A program made the translations under genes and the position numbers. This document shows positions 49,488 through 58,812 of a stretch of 64,000 bases of DNA, one piece after another. This stretch comes from JANMJD01 sp963828405 (lineage in GTDB: Bacteria; Actinomycetota; Acidimicrobiia; Acidimicrobiales; Ilumatobacteraceae): assembly GCA_963828405.1 (NCBI GenBank), contig CAWHEG010000012.1:62001-126000 (forward strand), written 5' to 3'. The notes under the pieces were generated by a model. The model worked only from the letters and a program-made list of their open reading frames with translations. It was not told where the DNA came from and ran no database searches. How positions within the stretch are numbered: position 1 is the stretch's first letter; the number at the start of each line of letters is the position of its first letter.

Positions 49488-50453
49488 ATGGCGTCGAGGA
49501 TGGGAACGGGCGCCACCATGGTCCCGGCGCCCGAGTTGCTCGTTCCAGGGCGCGAGACGGCGATGGTCCACGCCGACGGGCGCCCGACGCGGCAGTTCCG
49601 GGCAGAGCTGCGCCGCATCCCGACGGCGCGCAACGCCGTCTCGGTCGCCGCGCTCTACGCCCAGACGATCGCCCTCCTGTGGTGCGCGGTGCGCTTCGGC
49701 CCGATCGCCGTCGTACCCGTGTTCCTGATGATCGGTCGGGCGCACGCCCAGTTCGCCTCGTTGATGCACGAGGCCGCCCATCGCCTGCTGTTCAGCCACC
49801 GCGGCGCCAACGACTGGGTGGGCCGTTGGCTCCTCGGGTATCCGGCCTGGACGTCGACCGACGCCTACCGGCGTGTGCACATGGCGCACCACCGCGACGA
49901 GTTCGGCCCGGACGAGCCCGACATCGCCCTCTACGCCGGCTATCCGATCCCGGCGGCCTCGATGCGCCGCAAGCTGGTGCGCGACCTGACCGGGCGTACC
50001 GGCCTGAAGCTGCTCAGGGGACAGCTCGCCGGGCTGCGATCCGACAACCCGCTCGTCCGTTCGACGCTGTGGAAGATCCTCGGGATCCAGGCCTTCCTGC
50101 TGGCCATCGCCGTCGCCAGCGGGCACTGGTGGGTCTATCCGCTGCTCTGGGTCGCCCCGTACCTGACCGTCTGGCGGGTGATCAACCGGCTGCGGTCGAT
50201 CGCCGAGCACGGCGGGATGCAGCGCTCCAAGGACCGCCGGGCGACCACCCACGCCGTGCGCCAGCACCTCGTGGCCCGGTTCGCCATCGTGCCCTACCGC
50301 ATCGGCTGGCACCTGGCCCACCACGTCGACAGCGGCATCCCGTTCCGCAACCTGCCCCGACTGCATCGGGCACTGTGCGACAGCGGTTACGTCACCGCGG
50401 CTCTCGAGTACCCCACCTACCGCGCCCTGTGGCGGCGGCTGCGCAGCGGCTGA
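49488..50453 (+). CDS. Fatty acid desaturase family protein
   Basis: A 321-residue membrane di-iron enzyme. The three histidine boxes are HEAAH (residues 94-98), HMAHH (131-135) and HLAHH (275-279), with an extra AEHGG near 239-243. Hydrophobic segments lie around 52-82 and 198-232. Such enzymes introduce double bonds or hydroxyls into acyl chains or carotenoids. The start is uncertain: in-frame ATGs at 49500 and 49518 are also possible, none with a clear Shine-Dalgarno. It is divergent from the cyclotransferase gene. Confidence 0.85.
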   Translation: MASRMGTGATMVPAPELLVPGRETAMVHADGRPTRQFRAELRRIPTARNAVSVAALYAQTIALLWCAVRFGPIAVVPVFLMIGRAHAQFASLMHEAAHRLLFSHRGANDWVGRWLLGYPAWTSTDAYRRVHMAHHRDEFGPDEPDIALYAGYPIPAASMRRKLVRDLTGRTGLKLLRGQLAGLRSDNPLVRSTLWKILGIQAFLLAIAVASGHWWVYPLLWVAPYLTVWRVINRLRSIAEHGGMQRSKDRRATTHAVRQHLVARFAIVPYRIGWHLAHHVDSGIPFRNLPRLHRALCDSGYVTAALEYPTYRALWRRLRSG

Positions 50454-50544
50454 GCGCCGGCACAGCGGCGTCCGAGTCCGCCGATCGCCTCATATCCGCC
50501 TGCCCCGCCGATGCCGGGCCGAGCACCAACTACGGTGATGCATC

Positions 50545-51819
50545 GTGGTCGGGCGAGCTGTATCCGTGAGAAGGCTTCGGCTGGAGGTGATCGTCGACGC
50601 CCAGACCCCGGCCGGCGACCAGGTTCGCGACGCAGTGGCCTCGGCAACGGCGCAGGCCGGCCCCAACGTCGAGGTGACGACGATGACCCGCCAGTCGGCG
50701 GCCCGGGCGTTCGCCCGACCCGATGTCGACGTCTACGTGCTCGTCTCGCCGGGCCACCGGCTGACCGCCGGTGCGCTGCTGACCATCGAGCGAACCTTCG
50801 ACCACGACGCCGGCGCCGAGTTGATGTTCGGGCCCGAGGTGTCCAACCGGCCGTTCGTGGGGTGGTGTCCGGAGCGCCTTCGCTCGCACGACTACCTCGG
50901 CGGGGTGGTCGCCCTGCGCGCCCCGCTGGCCCACCGACTGATCGGTCTGGCGTCGCGTCGCTGCCCGTACCATCGCTGGGACCTCGTGCTGCGGGCCGCC
51001 GAGCTGGTCGCCAGGGCGGCGATCAGCGACCGGCCGCTGGCGACGCGCACCGGGCCGGCCGCCCTGCTCTCCGGGCCGGAGGCGGTCCGGCGGGGCCGCC
51101 AGGTGCTCCACGATCACCTCGTCCGATCCGGCGTCCACGCCCTCGCCGAGACGACCTCGTCGCCGGGCGTCTTCCGTGCCCGGCGGGTCCTGGCCACGGC
51201 GCCCGCAGTGAGCGTGCTGATCCCCTCGCCGGGCAGTGGCCACCGGTCGCCGGTCGAGCACCTGGCCGCCCTCGCCGCGGTGCTCGGCGGGGTCGCCGGC
51301 CACACCCTCGGCCGGCCGGTCGAGGTCATCGTGGTCACCGACGACGACCTGCCCTCCGCGGAACTGCGGGTGCTGGGCGAGTTGTGCGAGGGGACCGCCG
51401 ACCTGCTCCCCGTCTGCCGTGCCGGGTCGAAGGTCGCCCGCCACGTCGACGTGGCCGCGGCGATCGCCCACGGCGAGGTGTTCGTCGTGGTCGACGACAC
51501 GACGGTGGTGGACGGCGACCCCGATTGGATCGACACCCTCGTCGCCCTCGCCCTCGATCCGCTCATCGCCGTGGCCTGTGCGTCGGCAGGACGCAACCTC
51601 CCTCCCGGGGCGAGCCTCGATCCGCCGATCCAGACCGAGACTCCCTACCTGGCCACCGGCTGTGCCGCCCTGCGCCGCACGGTCTACGAGCACCTCGGCG
51701 GCCTGCCCGAGCGGCGTGGATCGACCGGACTGCAGCTCCCCCACGGCCTGACCTGCGTCTGGACGCCGTTCGTCCGGCTCCGCCGCCACCATGCCGGCCG
51801 CAGCATCCTCAGCCGCTGA
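50545..51819 (+). CDS. Glycosyltransferase-like protein with degenerate GT-A domains
   Basis: A 424-residue protein with two GT-A-like halves. The first has a strand pattern LRLEVIVDAQTPAGD and a position-matching FGPEVSNRPF but no clear DXD; the second begins VSVLIPSPGSG, continues VEVIVVTDDDLP, and has VFVVVDDTTVVDGDPDW, which fits a metal-binding acidic segment, and later LATGCAALRRTVYEHLGG like a GT2 catalytic loop. The usual acceptor helix is missing, so activity is doubtful. A GTG at 50566 is an alternative start. It precedes the sufC operon by about 100 bases and does not obviously belong to it. Confidence 0.55.
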   Translation: MVGRAVSVRRLRLEVIVDAQTPAGDQVRDAVASATAQAGPNVEVTTMTRQSAARAFARPDVDVYVLVSPGHRLTAGALLTIERTFDHDAGAELMFGPEVSNRPFVGWCPERLRSHDYLGGVVALRAPLAHRLIGLASRRCPYHRWDLVLRAAELVARAAISDRPLATRTGPAALLSGPEAVRRGRQVLHDHLVRSGVHALAETTSSPGVFRARRVLATAPAVSVLIPSPGSGHRSPVEHLAALAAVLGGVAGHTLGRPVEVIVVTDDDLPSAELRVLGELCEGTADLLPVCRAGSKVARHVDVAAAIAHGEVFVVVDDTTVVDGDPDWIDTLVALALDPLIAVACASAGRNLPPGASLDPPIQTETPYLATGCAALRRTVYEHLGGLPERRGSTGLQLPHGLTCVWTPFVRLRRHHAGRSILSR

Positions 51820-51876
51820 CGGCGGCCGGCACCGCCCCTCCGCCCCGCCCGTGCGGCGACATTTCGGGCCGGAGAC

Positions 51877-51907
51877 ATTTCCACTACGGCGATAGTGGTA
51901 ATACACT
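51877..51907 (+). promoter_or_regulatory. Operator and promoter of the sufC-sufS-sufU operon
   Basis: An almost perfect 26-bp inverted repeat (51877-51902): half-sites ATTTCCACTA and TAGTGGTAAT around six bases, with one mismatched pair. It lies over the probable -35 region (TTTCCA, 51878-51883), and TACACT (51902-51907) fits a TANNNT -10 that ends eight bases before the GTG. A related repeat precedes sufD (61141-61166), identical at 16 of 26 positions when read on the opposite strand. A shared Fe-S or iron-responsive repressor (an Rrf2- or SufR-type protein) is likely; none is encoded in the window. Confidence 0.6.
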
Positions 51908-51915
51908 GTTCGACC

Positions 51916-52706
<791 letters not shown>

Positions 52707-52707
<1 letters not shown>

Positions 52708-53936
52708 TGATCGACGTCGCCCGGGTGCAAGCCGACTTCCCGATCCTCGGCCGCCGCCTCAACGGCCACCGACTCGTCTACCTCGACTCGGCCAACAGCT
52801 CGCAGAAGCCGCGCCAGGTGATCGACGCGATGTCGCGGTTCATGGAGCAGAGCTACTCCCCGATCAACCGCAGCGCCTACCAGCTCGCCGTCGAGTCGAC
52901 CGACGCCTACGAGGGTGCGCGCAGCAAGGTGCGCCGGTTCATCAACGCCCGCCACGACCGCGAGATCATCTTCACCAAGAACGCCACCGAGGCGCTCAAC
53001 CTGGTGATGTACTCGTGGGGGCGGACCAACCTCGCCCGCGGCGACGTCGTCGTGCTCACGCTGATGGAGCACCACGCCAACATCGTGCCGTGGCAGATGC
53101 TCGTCGCCGAGCGCGGCATCGTCCTGCGCTGGGTGCCGCTCACCGCCGACGGTCAGCTCGACCTCACCGATCTGGAGCGGTTGCTCGACGGCGCCAAGGC
53201 CTTCTGCTTCACGGCGATGTCGAACGTGCTCGGCACGATCAACCCCGTCCGCCACCTCGCCGACGCCGCCCATGCCGCCGGGGCGATCGCCATCGTCGAC
53301 GCCTGCCAGTTCGTGCCGCACAACATCACCGACGTGCAGGCGATGGACGCCGACTTCCTCTCGTTCTCCAGCCACAAGATGTGCGGCCCGAGCGGGATCG
53401 GGGTGCTCTGGGGTCGCGAGGCGTTGCTCGACTCGATGCCGCCGTTCCTCGGCGGCGGCAACATGATCGCCGACGTCCGTCTCGACGGATTCACCTGCGC
53501 CGAACTGCCGGCCAAGTTCGAGGCCGGGACCCCGCCGATCACCGAGGCGATCGGGTTGGGCGCGGCGATCGACTACCTCGACGGGCTGGGGATGGGCGCC
53601 ATCCGCCAGCACGAGATGGAGATGGCCGGCAAGGCGATCGACACGCTCACCGAGCGCTTCGGCGACGAGATCACCATCCACGGCCCGACCAACCTCGAGG
53701 TCCGCGGCGCCACCCTCAGCTTCGCCTTCCGCGGCATCCACCCCCACGACCTCAGCCAGGTCCTCGACCAGGCCAACGTCTGCGTCCGCGCCGGCCACCA
53801 CTGCGCCAAGCCGCTGATGCGGGTGCTCGGGGCGTCGGCAACGGCGAGGGCGAGTTTCTATCTCTACAACGACGAACGTGACATCGAGGCGCTCTGCGAC
53901 GCCCTCGACGGCGCGTCGGACATCTTCAGCATGTAG
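52707..53936 (+). CDS. sufS: Cysteine desulfurase SufS
   Basis: A 409-residue PLP enzyme (group II) that takes sulfur from cysteine for cluster assembly. The PLP lysine is K224 in FSSHKMCGPSG and the persulfide cysteine is C366 in RAGHHCAKPLM. The conserved start ADFPILGRRLNGHRLVYLDSA and HHANIVPWQ are seen. The ATG overlaps the sufC stop (TGATG); a GTG three bases earlier is in frame. Its usual partner SufU is the next gene. Confidence 0.95.
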
Positions 53937-53944
53937 GAGCAGCC

Positions 53945-54394
53945 GTGCCCGGACTCGAAGACCTCTACCGCGAGATCATCCTCGACCACTATCGCACCCC
54001 CCGCAACCGGGGCCAGTTGGAGACCCCGCCGGCGGTGATGGCCGAGGGCCACAACCCGCTGTGCGGCGACGAGATCCAGGTGTACGTGCTCGTCGGCGAC
54101 GACGGGCTGATCGCCGATGTCAAGGTCTCCGGTCAGGGCTGCTCGATCAGCCAGAGCTCGGCCTCGATGATGACCCAGGCCGTCAAGGGCAAGCCGGTCG
54201 GCGAGGCGCGGCGCATCGTGCGCGCCTTCAAGGCGATGATGTCGCTCCCCGACGATGGTGCTGAGGGCGACGGCGCCGAGGTCGACCTCGGCGATCTGCA
54301 GGCGTTGCAGGGCGTGGTCAAGTTCCCGGTGCGGATCAAGTGCGCCACGCTCGCCTGGAACACGTTCACCCACTGCCTCGACCATCCCCACTGA
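53945..54394 (+). CDS. sufU: SUF sulfur-transfer protein SufU
   Basis: A 149-residue IscU-like zinc protein that accepts sulfur from SufS. The ligands are C40 and D42 (NPLCGDE), C66 (GQGCSIS) and C133 (RIKCATLAW). The insertion between the last two ligand regions that separates SufU from IscU is present (about residues 100-120). The GTG has GGAG five bases upstream. It ends the plus-strand suf operon, followed by two hairpins. Confidence 0.93.
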   Translation: MPGLEDLYREIILDHYRTPRNRGQLETPPAVMAEGHNPLCGDEIQVYVLVGDDGLIADVKVSGQGCSISQSSASMMTQAVKGKPVGEARRIVRAFKAMMSLPDDGAEGDGAEVDLGDLQALQGVVKFPVRIKCATLAWNTFTHCLDHPH

Positions 54395-54395
54395 T

Positions 54396-54439
54396 CGCCC
54401 GTTCGGGCGGTGCACCGGCCGGGTCGCCGTACGACCCGG
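54396..54439. terminator. Two hairpins between convergent sufU and ybaK-like genes
   Basis: CGCCC/GGGCG (54396-54409) and a perfect 8-bp stem CCGGGTCG/CGACCCGG with a five-base loop (54419-54439) fill the gap between the sufU stop and the stop of the gene on the other strand at 54441. No U-tract follows, but such GC-rich stems commonly end transcripts in actinobacteria in both directions. Confidence 0.5.
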
Positions 54440-54440
54440 C

Positions 54441-54920
54441 TCAGGCCCGGCGGAGCACGGTGACGGTGCCGCCGCTGATCCGCACCAGGTCGGTCGGGGT
54501 GAGCGGGAACACGTCGTACCACGTGCCGGCTGCCGCCCACACCTCGTCGAACTGCAACAGGTCGGGATCGACGAACACGCGCAGGCTGGTCCGGTGCCCG
54601 AACGGCGGCACACCGCCGATCGGGAAGCCGGTGGTGTCGCGCACGACCTCGGCGTCGACCCGCGACGACTTCATCCCGCCCGCGGCTGCGGCCAACAGAC
54701 GTTCGTCGAGTTGGTTGGCGCCGCTGACGTAGGCGAGCACCACCTCCCCATCGACGGCGAAGATGAGGCTCTTGACGATCTGGCCGACGTCGACACCGAT
54801 CGCCGCCGCGGCATCCGCCGCCGTCTTGACCCCCTCGGGGAACCGGCGGGTCGTGATCTCGAGCCCAGCCGCGGTGGCGGCGTCCATCACTCGTCGAACA
54901 TTGGCGTGCACGGCGGTCAC
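54441..54920 (-). CDS. YbaK/EbsC-family aminoacyl-tRNA deacylase
   Basis: A 159-residue protein of the YbaK/prolyl-tRNA-editing domain family, which hydrolyses misacylated tRNAs such as Cys-tRNA(Pro). Recognisable segments are AAAAIGVDVGQIVKSLIFAVDGEVVLAYVSG (split: GVDVGQIVKSLIF and VVLAYVSG), the Gly-rich TTGFPIGGVPPFGH and VWAAAGTWYDVFPL. The substrate-binding Lys is in IVKSL. The start is GTG. It is followed on the same strand by the pterin dehydratase gene upstream, 12 bases away. Confidence 0.87.
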   Translation of the reverse strand: MTAVHANVRRVMDAATAAGLEITTRRFPEGVKTAADAAAAIGVDVGQIVKSLIFAVDGEVVLAYVSGANQLDERLLAAAAGGMKSSRVDAEVVRDTTGFPIGGVPPFGHRTSLRVFVDPDLLQFDEVWAAAGTWYDVFPLTPTDLVRISGGTVTVLRRA

Positions 54921-54932
54921 AGGACGGCGATG

Positions 54933-55229
54933 TTAGCCGCTCGACGGATCATGCGACCCGGACTCGACGGCGACGAGCGCGTCGATCGCGGCGGCGACCC
55001 GCCGATCGAGCTCGGTGACCCGGCCACCGGCGGAATGCGTGGTCAGGGCGATGACGACCCGGTTCCACGAGTTCGACCAGTCGGGGTGGTGATCGTGGCG
55101 TTCGGCGATCATCGCCACCCGCGTCATGAAGGCGAACGCCTCGGAGAAATCGGCGAAGGCGAACTCGCGGTGCAGCGCGCCGTCCGATTCGCTCCACGTC
55201 GCGTCGCCTGGCCCGCTGCCGGTGTCCAC
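54933..55229 (-). CDS. 4a-hydroxytetrahydrobiopterin dehydratase family protein
   Basis: A 98-residue pterin-4a-carbinolamine dehydratase. The signature is HDHHPDWSNSWNRVVIALTTHSAGG (seen as HHPDWSNSWNRV and LTTHSAGG), with F-F pattern REFAFADFSEAFAFM before it. Such proteins recycle pterin cofactors; in bacteria without phenylalanine hydroxylase the role is often unclear. It is upstream of the ybaK-like gene, with a small gap, and they are probably co-transcribed. Confidence 0.87.
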   Translation of the reverse strand: MDTGSGPGDATWSESDGALHREFAFADFSEAFAFMTRVAMIAERHDHHPDWSNSWNRVVIALTTHSAGGRVTELDRRVAAAIDALVAVESGSHDPSSG

Positions 55230-55273
55230 GGGGTGGAGTCTGCCACGCCCGGCGACCCTCGGCGTCGCCCGGG

Positions 55274-55360
55274 CCGTACGGCGACCGCCTTCAGCGGCAG
55301 GGTCGTGTGGCGACTGCCCCCAGTGGCCGGATCGTGTGGCGACTGCCCGCGTTCGCAGAT
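55274..55360. repeat. Imperfect tandem repeat, period 29 bp, three copies
   Basis: TCGTGTGGCGACTGCCC occurs at 55303 and 55332, and a diverged copy (CCGTACGGCGACCGCCT) at 55274, so the period is 29 bases. There are no unique spacers beyond the 12 bases between units, so this is not a CRISPR array. It lies in the intergenic region before the first Tat-exported protein. Function unknown. Confidence 0.7.
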
Positions 55361-55485
55361 CGCACCTGGTGGCCTCGGCCGCGCCTAGGCTGACCGCAAT
55401 CGAGCACCATTCTCAAGATCTGTCGCAGTGTCGGGCGTTCCGATTCACCGTCGCAGGATCCGGGGAACACACACGAGGAGCAGAC

Positions 55486-56481
55486 ATGCAGCATCCGACG
55501 AGGACGTCGATCACCCGCCGGCGGTTGTTCGGCATCGGTGCCGCAACCGGAGCGGCCGTTGCCACCGGCGGCACGGCCACGGCGTTCGCCGCCACCGGCC
55601 CCGACAGCGCTTCCGGGGCCACACCGTCGGATGCCGATGCGGCCCGCCCCAATGCGGTGACCCCGGCGCCCGTCACCGCCGGGGCGAGCGTCCTCGCCAT
55701 CGGTTACACGGCGTTTGCCGCCGCCGGTACGGCGGCAGGCAACAGCATCCTGTTCGCCTTCCCGGCAAGCGTCGCCAATGCCGCCCCCAGCGGCTGGGTC
55801 CACGCCCCGATCCCGCTCCCGGCGGGCAGCCGGATCCTGCGCGTCGACGTCGTCGGCTACCGCGTCACGCCCGGCACCCAGACCTGGAACCTCTACAAGA
55901 CGAACATGCAGTCCGCCGCCGGGATCACCACCGTCGGCACCGTGGTGACCAACAGCGCCACCGCCGAGGTCCAGGGGACGTTCGTGATCCCGACGCCGAT
56001 CACCGTCGCCGTCGGCGACGCGATGCACATCGAACTCATTGGCGCCACCTTCGAGAGCCGCGCCGTCGGCGCCCTGGTGCAGTACCTGCCGGCGAGCGGC
56101 GGACTGACGACGATCAGCCCCAAGCGGGTGTACGACAGCCGGCGCGACCCGGCGGGCAAACTCGCCAAGGGGGCGACCCGGACGGTCAACGTGGCCACCG
56201 AGCTCGGCACGGCCAACGTCGTGGTCCCGCCCGGCGCCAAGGCGATCGCCTACAACCTGACGGTCACCGACACCGAGTCCGACTACGGGTTCCTCGCCCT
56301 CGTCCCGGGCGGCGACCCGACGGCTGGCGTCTCGTCGATCAACTGGGACAAGGTCAGGGCGACCCTGGCCAACGGGCTCGTCGTCGGCGTCAACTCGAAC
56401 CGCGACGTGTCGGTGTTCTGCGACGGCATCGGCTCGACCAAGGCCCACTTCGTCATCGATGTGGCCGGATACTTCATCTAG
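55486..56481 (+). CDS. Tat-exported protein with C-terminal DSR...GYF beta domain
   Basis: A 331-residue protein. The start MQHPTRTSITRRRLFGIGAA is a twin-arginine signal (RRR-L-F) followed by a hydrophobic stretch and Ala-rich cleavage area. A beta-rich middle (residues about 60-205) precedes a C-terminal domain beginning RVYDSRRDPAGKLAKG, continuing AIAYNLTVTDTESDYGFLAL, ANGLVVGVNSNRDVSVFC and ending HFVIDVAGYFI. That end pattern is common in secreted actinobacterial proteins and is of unknown function. CGAGGAG lies upstream of the ATG; TAGGCT (55386-55391) may be a -10. It has a paralogue next to it. Confidence 0.75.
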   Translation: MQHPTRTSITRRRLFGIGAATGAAVATGGTATAFAATGPDSASGATPSDADAARPNAVTPAPVTAGASVLAIGYTAFAAAGTAAGNSILFAFPASVANAAPSGWVHAPIPLPAGSRILRVDVVGYRVTPGTQTWNLYKTNMQSAAGITTVGTVVTNSATAEVQGTFVIPTPITVAVGDAMHIELIGATFESRAVGALVQYLPASGGLTTISPKRVYDSRRDPAGKLAKGATRTVNVATELGTANVVVPPGAKAIAYNLTVTDTESDYGFLALVPGGDPTAGVSSINWDKVRATLANGLVVGVNSNRDVSVFCDGIGSTKAHFVIDVAGYFI

Positions 56482-56573
56482 GCGGGGACCCGAACCTCAA
56501 CGAGCACCGCTCGGCGCGTGACGCTGAGTGCTTTCTGTAGGATCAGCCCCCGATTCATCTGCAGGAGGTACCG

Positions 56574-57629
56574 ATGTCCGAGCGCCCTAACCGCCTGGGA
56601 ATCACCCGCCGCCGTCTCTTCGGCGCCGGAGCCGGAGCCGGGGCAGCAGCGGCGCTGGGCGTCGCGCTCCCCGGTCGGGCCGAGGCCGCCGCGGAGCCGC
56701 AGCTTCCCCCCGACGGGCTCGGCGGGCTCCCCGCCGGGGCGGCGGCCGCACGGCCGATGGCCCTGCCCGCCGCACTCGTCGGAACGGCGATCGCCACGGT
56801 GACGAAGTTCGACTTCGTCGCCACCAGCCTCGGCTCTGGCAGCACCCTGCAGATCGACGAGGTGTCGGGCGGCGTGTTCAACTCGACCCTCGGTGGGGCG
56901 CTGCTCGCCCCGCTCGACCTCCCACCGATGTCCCGCCTCCGCCAGGTCGACGTCTACGGCTTCCGCAACGGCATCCAGAACTGGTATCTGCGCAAGGTCG
57001 ACGTCACCGGCCTCGTGTCCACGGTGGCGAGCAACGCCGTCACCGCCAGCGGCGCCCTGCAGGTCACGTTCGATCGCCTCGACGAGCAGGTCGTGCCCGG
57101 GCAGCGCTACTACGTCGAGGTGACCCCCTCCTCACCGGCGTCCACGGCGCTGGGCGCCGTCTACCAGTACGTGACCGCCGGCACTGCGCTGGTGCTGTTC
57201 GGCGATCCCTCCGTGGCACCCGATCCGCTGCGCCCGAGCGGCCCGGTGCGCGTCTACGACAGCCGCAAGGACGTGCAACGGGGCAAGATCGCCATCGGTG
57301 AGAACCGCCTGATCAGCGTGGCGCAGGAGCTCGGCGCGCCCGACGGCGCCGGACGCAACAACGTCGTGCCCGTCGGGGCGCGGGCGATCTCGTACAACCT
57401 GACGATCACCGAGACCGAGACGAGCTACGGGTTCCTGACCGTCATCCCCGGCGGGCAGACCAACTTCGGCAACTCCTCGATCAACTGGGACAAGCCGAAC
57501 ACGACGATCGCCAACGGACTGATCGTCGGGCTCAACTCCCGCCGCGAGGTCGTCGTCCGCTGCGACGGCTTCCCGGCGACCCCCGTACGGACGCACTTCG
57601 TCATCGACGTGACGGGTTACTTCGTGTGA
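56574..57629 (+). CDS. Tat-exported protein with C-terminal DSR...GYF beta domain, paralogue
   Basis: A 351-residue protein with the same plan as the previous gene: MSERPNRLGITRRRLFGAGA (twin-arginine signal), a beta-rich middle region (LQIDEVSGGVFNSTLGGALL; RQVDVYGFRNGIQNWYLRKV), then VRVYDSRKDVQRGKIA, AISYNLTITETETSYGFLTV, ANGLIVGLNSRREVVVRCDG and HFVIDVTGYFV. The C-terminal domains are clearly homologous; the middles are more diverged. AGGAGGTACCG precedes the ATG. TAGGAT (56538-56543) may be a -10. Confidence 0.75.
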   Translation: MSERPNRLGITRRRLFGAGAGAGAAAALGVALPGRAEAAAEPQLPPDGLGGLPAGAAAARPMALPAALVGTAIATVTKFDFVATSLGSGSTLQIDEVSGGVFNSTLGGALLAPLDLPPMSRLRQVDVYGFRNGIQNWYLRKVDVTGLVSTVASNAVTASGALQVTFDRLDEQVVPGQRYYVEVTPSSPASTALGAVYQYVTAGTALVLFGDPSVAPDPLRPSGPVRVYDSRKDVQRGKIAIGENRLISVAQELGAPDGAGRNNVVPVGARAISYNLTITETETSYGFLTVIPGGQTNFGNSSINWDKPNTTIANGLIVGLNSRREVVVRCDGFPATPVRTHFVIDVTGYFV

Positions 57630-57663
57630 CTCCGCCGACGCACCGCTAGCATCGGCTCCCAAG

Positions 57664-57773
57664 CGAAGGGGAGTATCCCACTTCCACGGCATCGTCAACA
57701 CGGTTCGCCCGGTGCCTGGTCCCCGATCCGGGGAGGGAGAGACCTTCGGCCGATCAGACATCGACGCCGAAGG
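57664..57773 (+). promoter_or_regulatory. yybP-ykoY (manganese) riboswitch
   Basis: The 303-base leader of htpX contains the conserved parts of this riboswitch in order: P1 5' strand CGAAGG (57664-57669), GGGGAGTA (57668-57675), CGTCA (57693-57697), CCCGGTGCC (57708-57716), AGACCTT (57740-57746) and P1 3' strand CCTTCG (57743-57748). The P1 3' strand can instead pair with GCCGAAGG at 57766-57773, making an 8-bp hairpin that excludes P1: a typical expression platform. TAGCAT (57647-57652) is a candidate -10. The class responds to Mn2+; its use upstream of htpX is inferred from position. Confidence 0.8.
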
Positions 57774-57932
57774 CCACCACCGTGTGCTCTACTCACGACA
57801 AGCCAACCGCATCCCGGGGCACCCACGCCCGGGGCCGTGGCGCCCGTGAGCACATGCGGAACAACCGCCCCGGCCGAGATGTTCACCACGACAGCGGTCG
57901 CCGTTGACAACGGCGGGCGACCGGAGGAGAAC

Positions 57933-58799
57933 ATGTTCAAGAACACGATGAAGACCACGGTGATGCTCGCCGGCCTCGGCGGGCTGATCGTGGCGGTCTC
58001 GGGCCTGATCGGCGGGCGCGCCGCCCTGCCGCTCGGCCTCGGGCTCGCCCTGGTGATGGTCGGCGGCTCGTACTGGTTCAGCGACAAGCTGGCCATCCGG
58101 TCGGCCAAGGCACAGATCGTCACCCGCGACCAGGCGCCCGAGTTCTACGACCTCGTCGCCTCCCTCGCCCAGCGGGCCGGCATGCCGATGCCCCGGGTGG
58201 CCATCTCGCCCTCGGAGCAGCCCAACGCCTTCGCCACGGGGCGCGGCCCCAATCACGCCGTCGTCTGCGCCACCCAGGGCCTGCTGCGCGCCATGCCGAT
58301 CGACGAGATCGAGGGGGTGATGGCCCACGAACTGATGCACGTCAAGCACCGTGACATCCTCATCGGCTCGATCGCCGCGGCCATCGCCACCGGCATCTCG
58401 TTCATCGCCAACATGGCGATGTACGCCGGCATCTTCGGCGGCCACCGCGACGACGAGGACCGGCCCAATCCGATCGCCGTGATCGCCCTCGCCCTGCTCG
58501 CCCCGATCGCCGCCAGCCTGATGCAGATGGCGGTCTCGCGCTCGCGCGAGTTCGAGGCCGACCGCGGTGCGGCCGCGCTGCTCGGCAACGGCGATTCGCT
58601 CGCCCGCGCCCTGCAGCGGATCGAGGTGCTGGCAACGAACCGGCCGATGCAGGTCGCTCCCCAGCAGGCCTACGCCTACATCCACAACCCGCTGTCGGGA
58701 CCGCAGCGTCGCAGCGGTGGACTGAACATGGCCAAGCTGTTCTCGACCCACCCGGCCACCGAGGAACGCATCCGCCGGCTGCGGTCGTACGCCGGCTGA
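57933..58799 (+). CDS. htpX: M48 zinc metalloprotease HtpX
   Basis: A 288-residue membrane-bound protease that degrades damaged membrane proteins. The zinc motif HELMH is at 132-136 and the third ligand in SREFEAD (E206). Hydrophobic segments lie at about 8-22, 30-47, 144-165 and 180-200. CGGAGGAG just before the ATG supports the start at 57933; an in-frame codon further upstream would lie inside the riboswitch leader. The gene is preceded by a Mn2+ riboswitch-like leader and is convergent with sufC, 13 bases apart. Confidence 0.93.
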   Translation: MFKNTMKTTVMLAGLGGLIVAVSGLIGGRAALPLGLGLALVMVGGSYWFSDKLAIRSAKAQIVTRDQAPEFYDLVASLAQRAGMPMPRVAISPSEQPNAFATGRGPNHAVVCATQGLLRAMPIDEIEGVMAHELMHVKHRDILIGSIAAAIATGISFIANMAMYAGIFGGHRDDEDRPNPIAVIALALLAPIAASLMQMAVSRSREFEADRGAAALLGNGDSLARALQRIEVLATNRPMQVAPQQAYAYIHNPLSGPQRRSGGLNMAKLFSTHPATEERIRRLRSYAG

Positions 58800-58812
58800 C
58801 CCGGCGCCGGGA

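Noticed and set aside
51877..51902. Classical IscR type 1 site
   Set aside because: The distance between the ACT and AGT cores is eight bases rather than five, so it does not match the known IscR consensus; described only as a shared inverted repeat.
55274..55360. CRISPR array
   Set aside because: The 29-bp units are imperfect and directly tandem with no unique spacers, and no cas gene is in the window.
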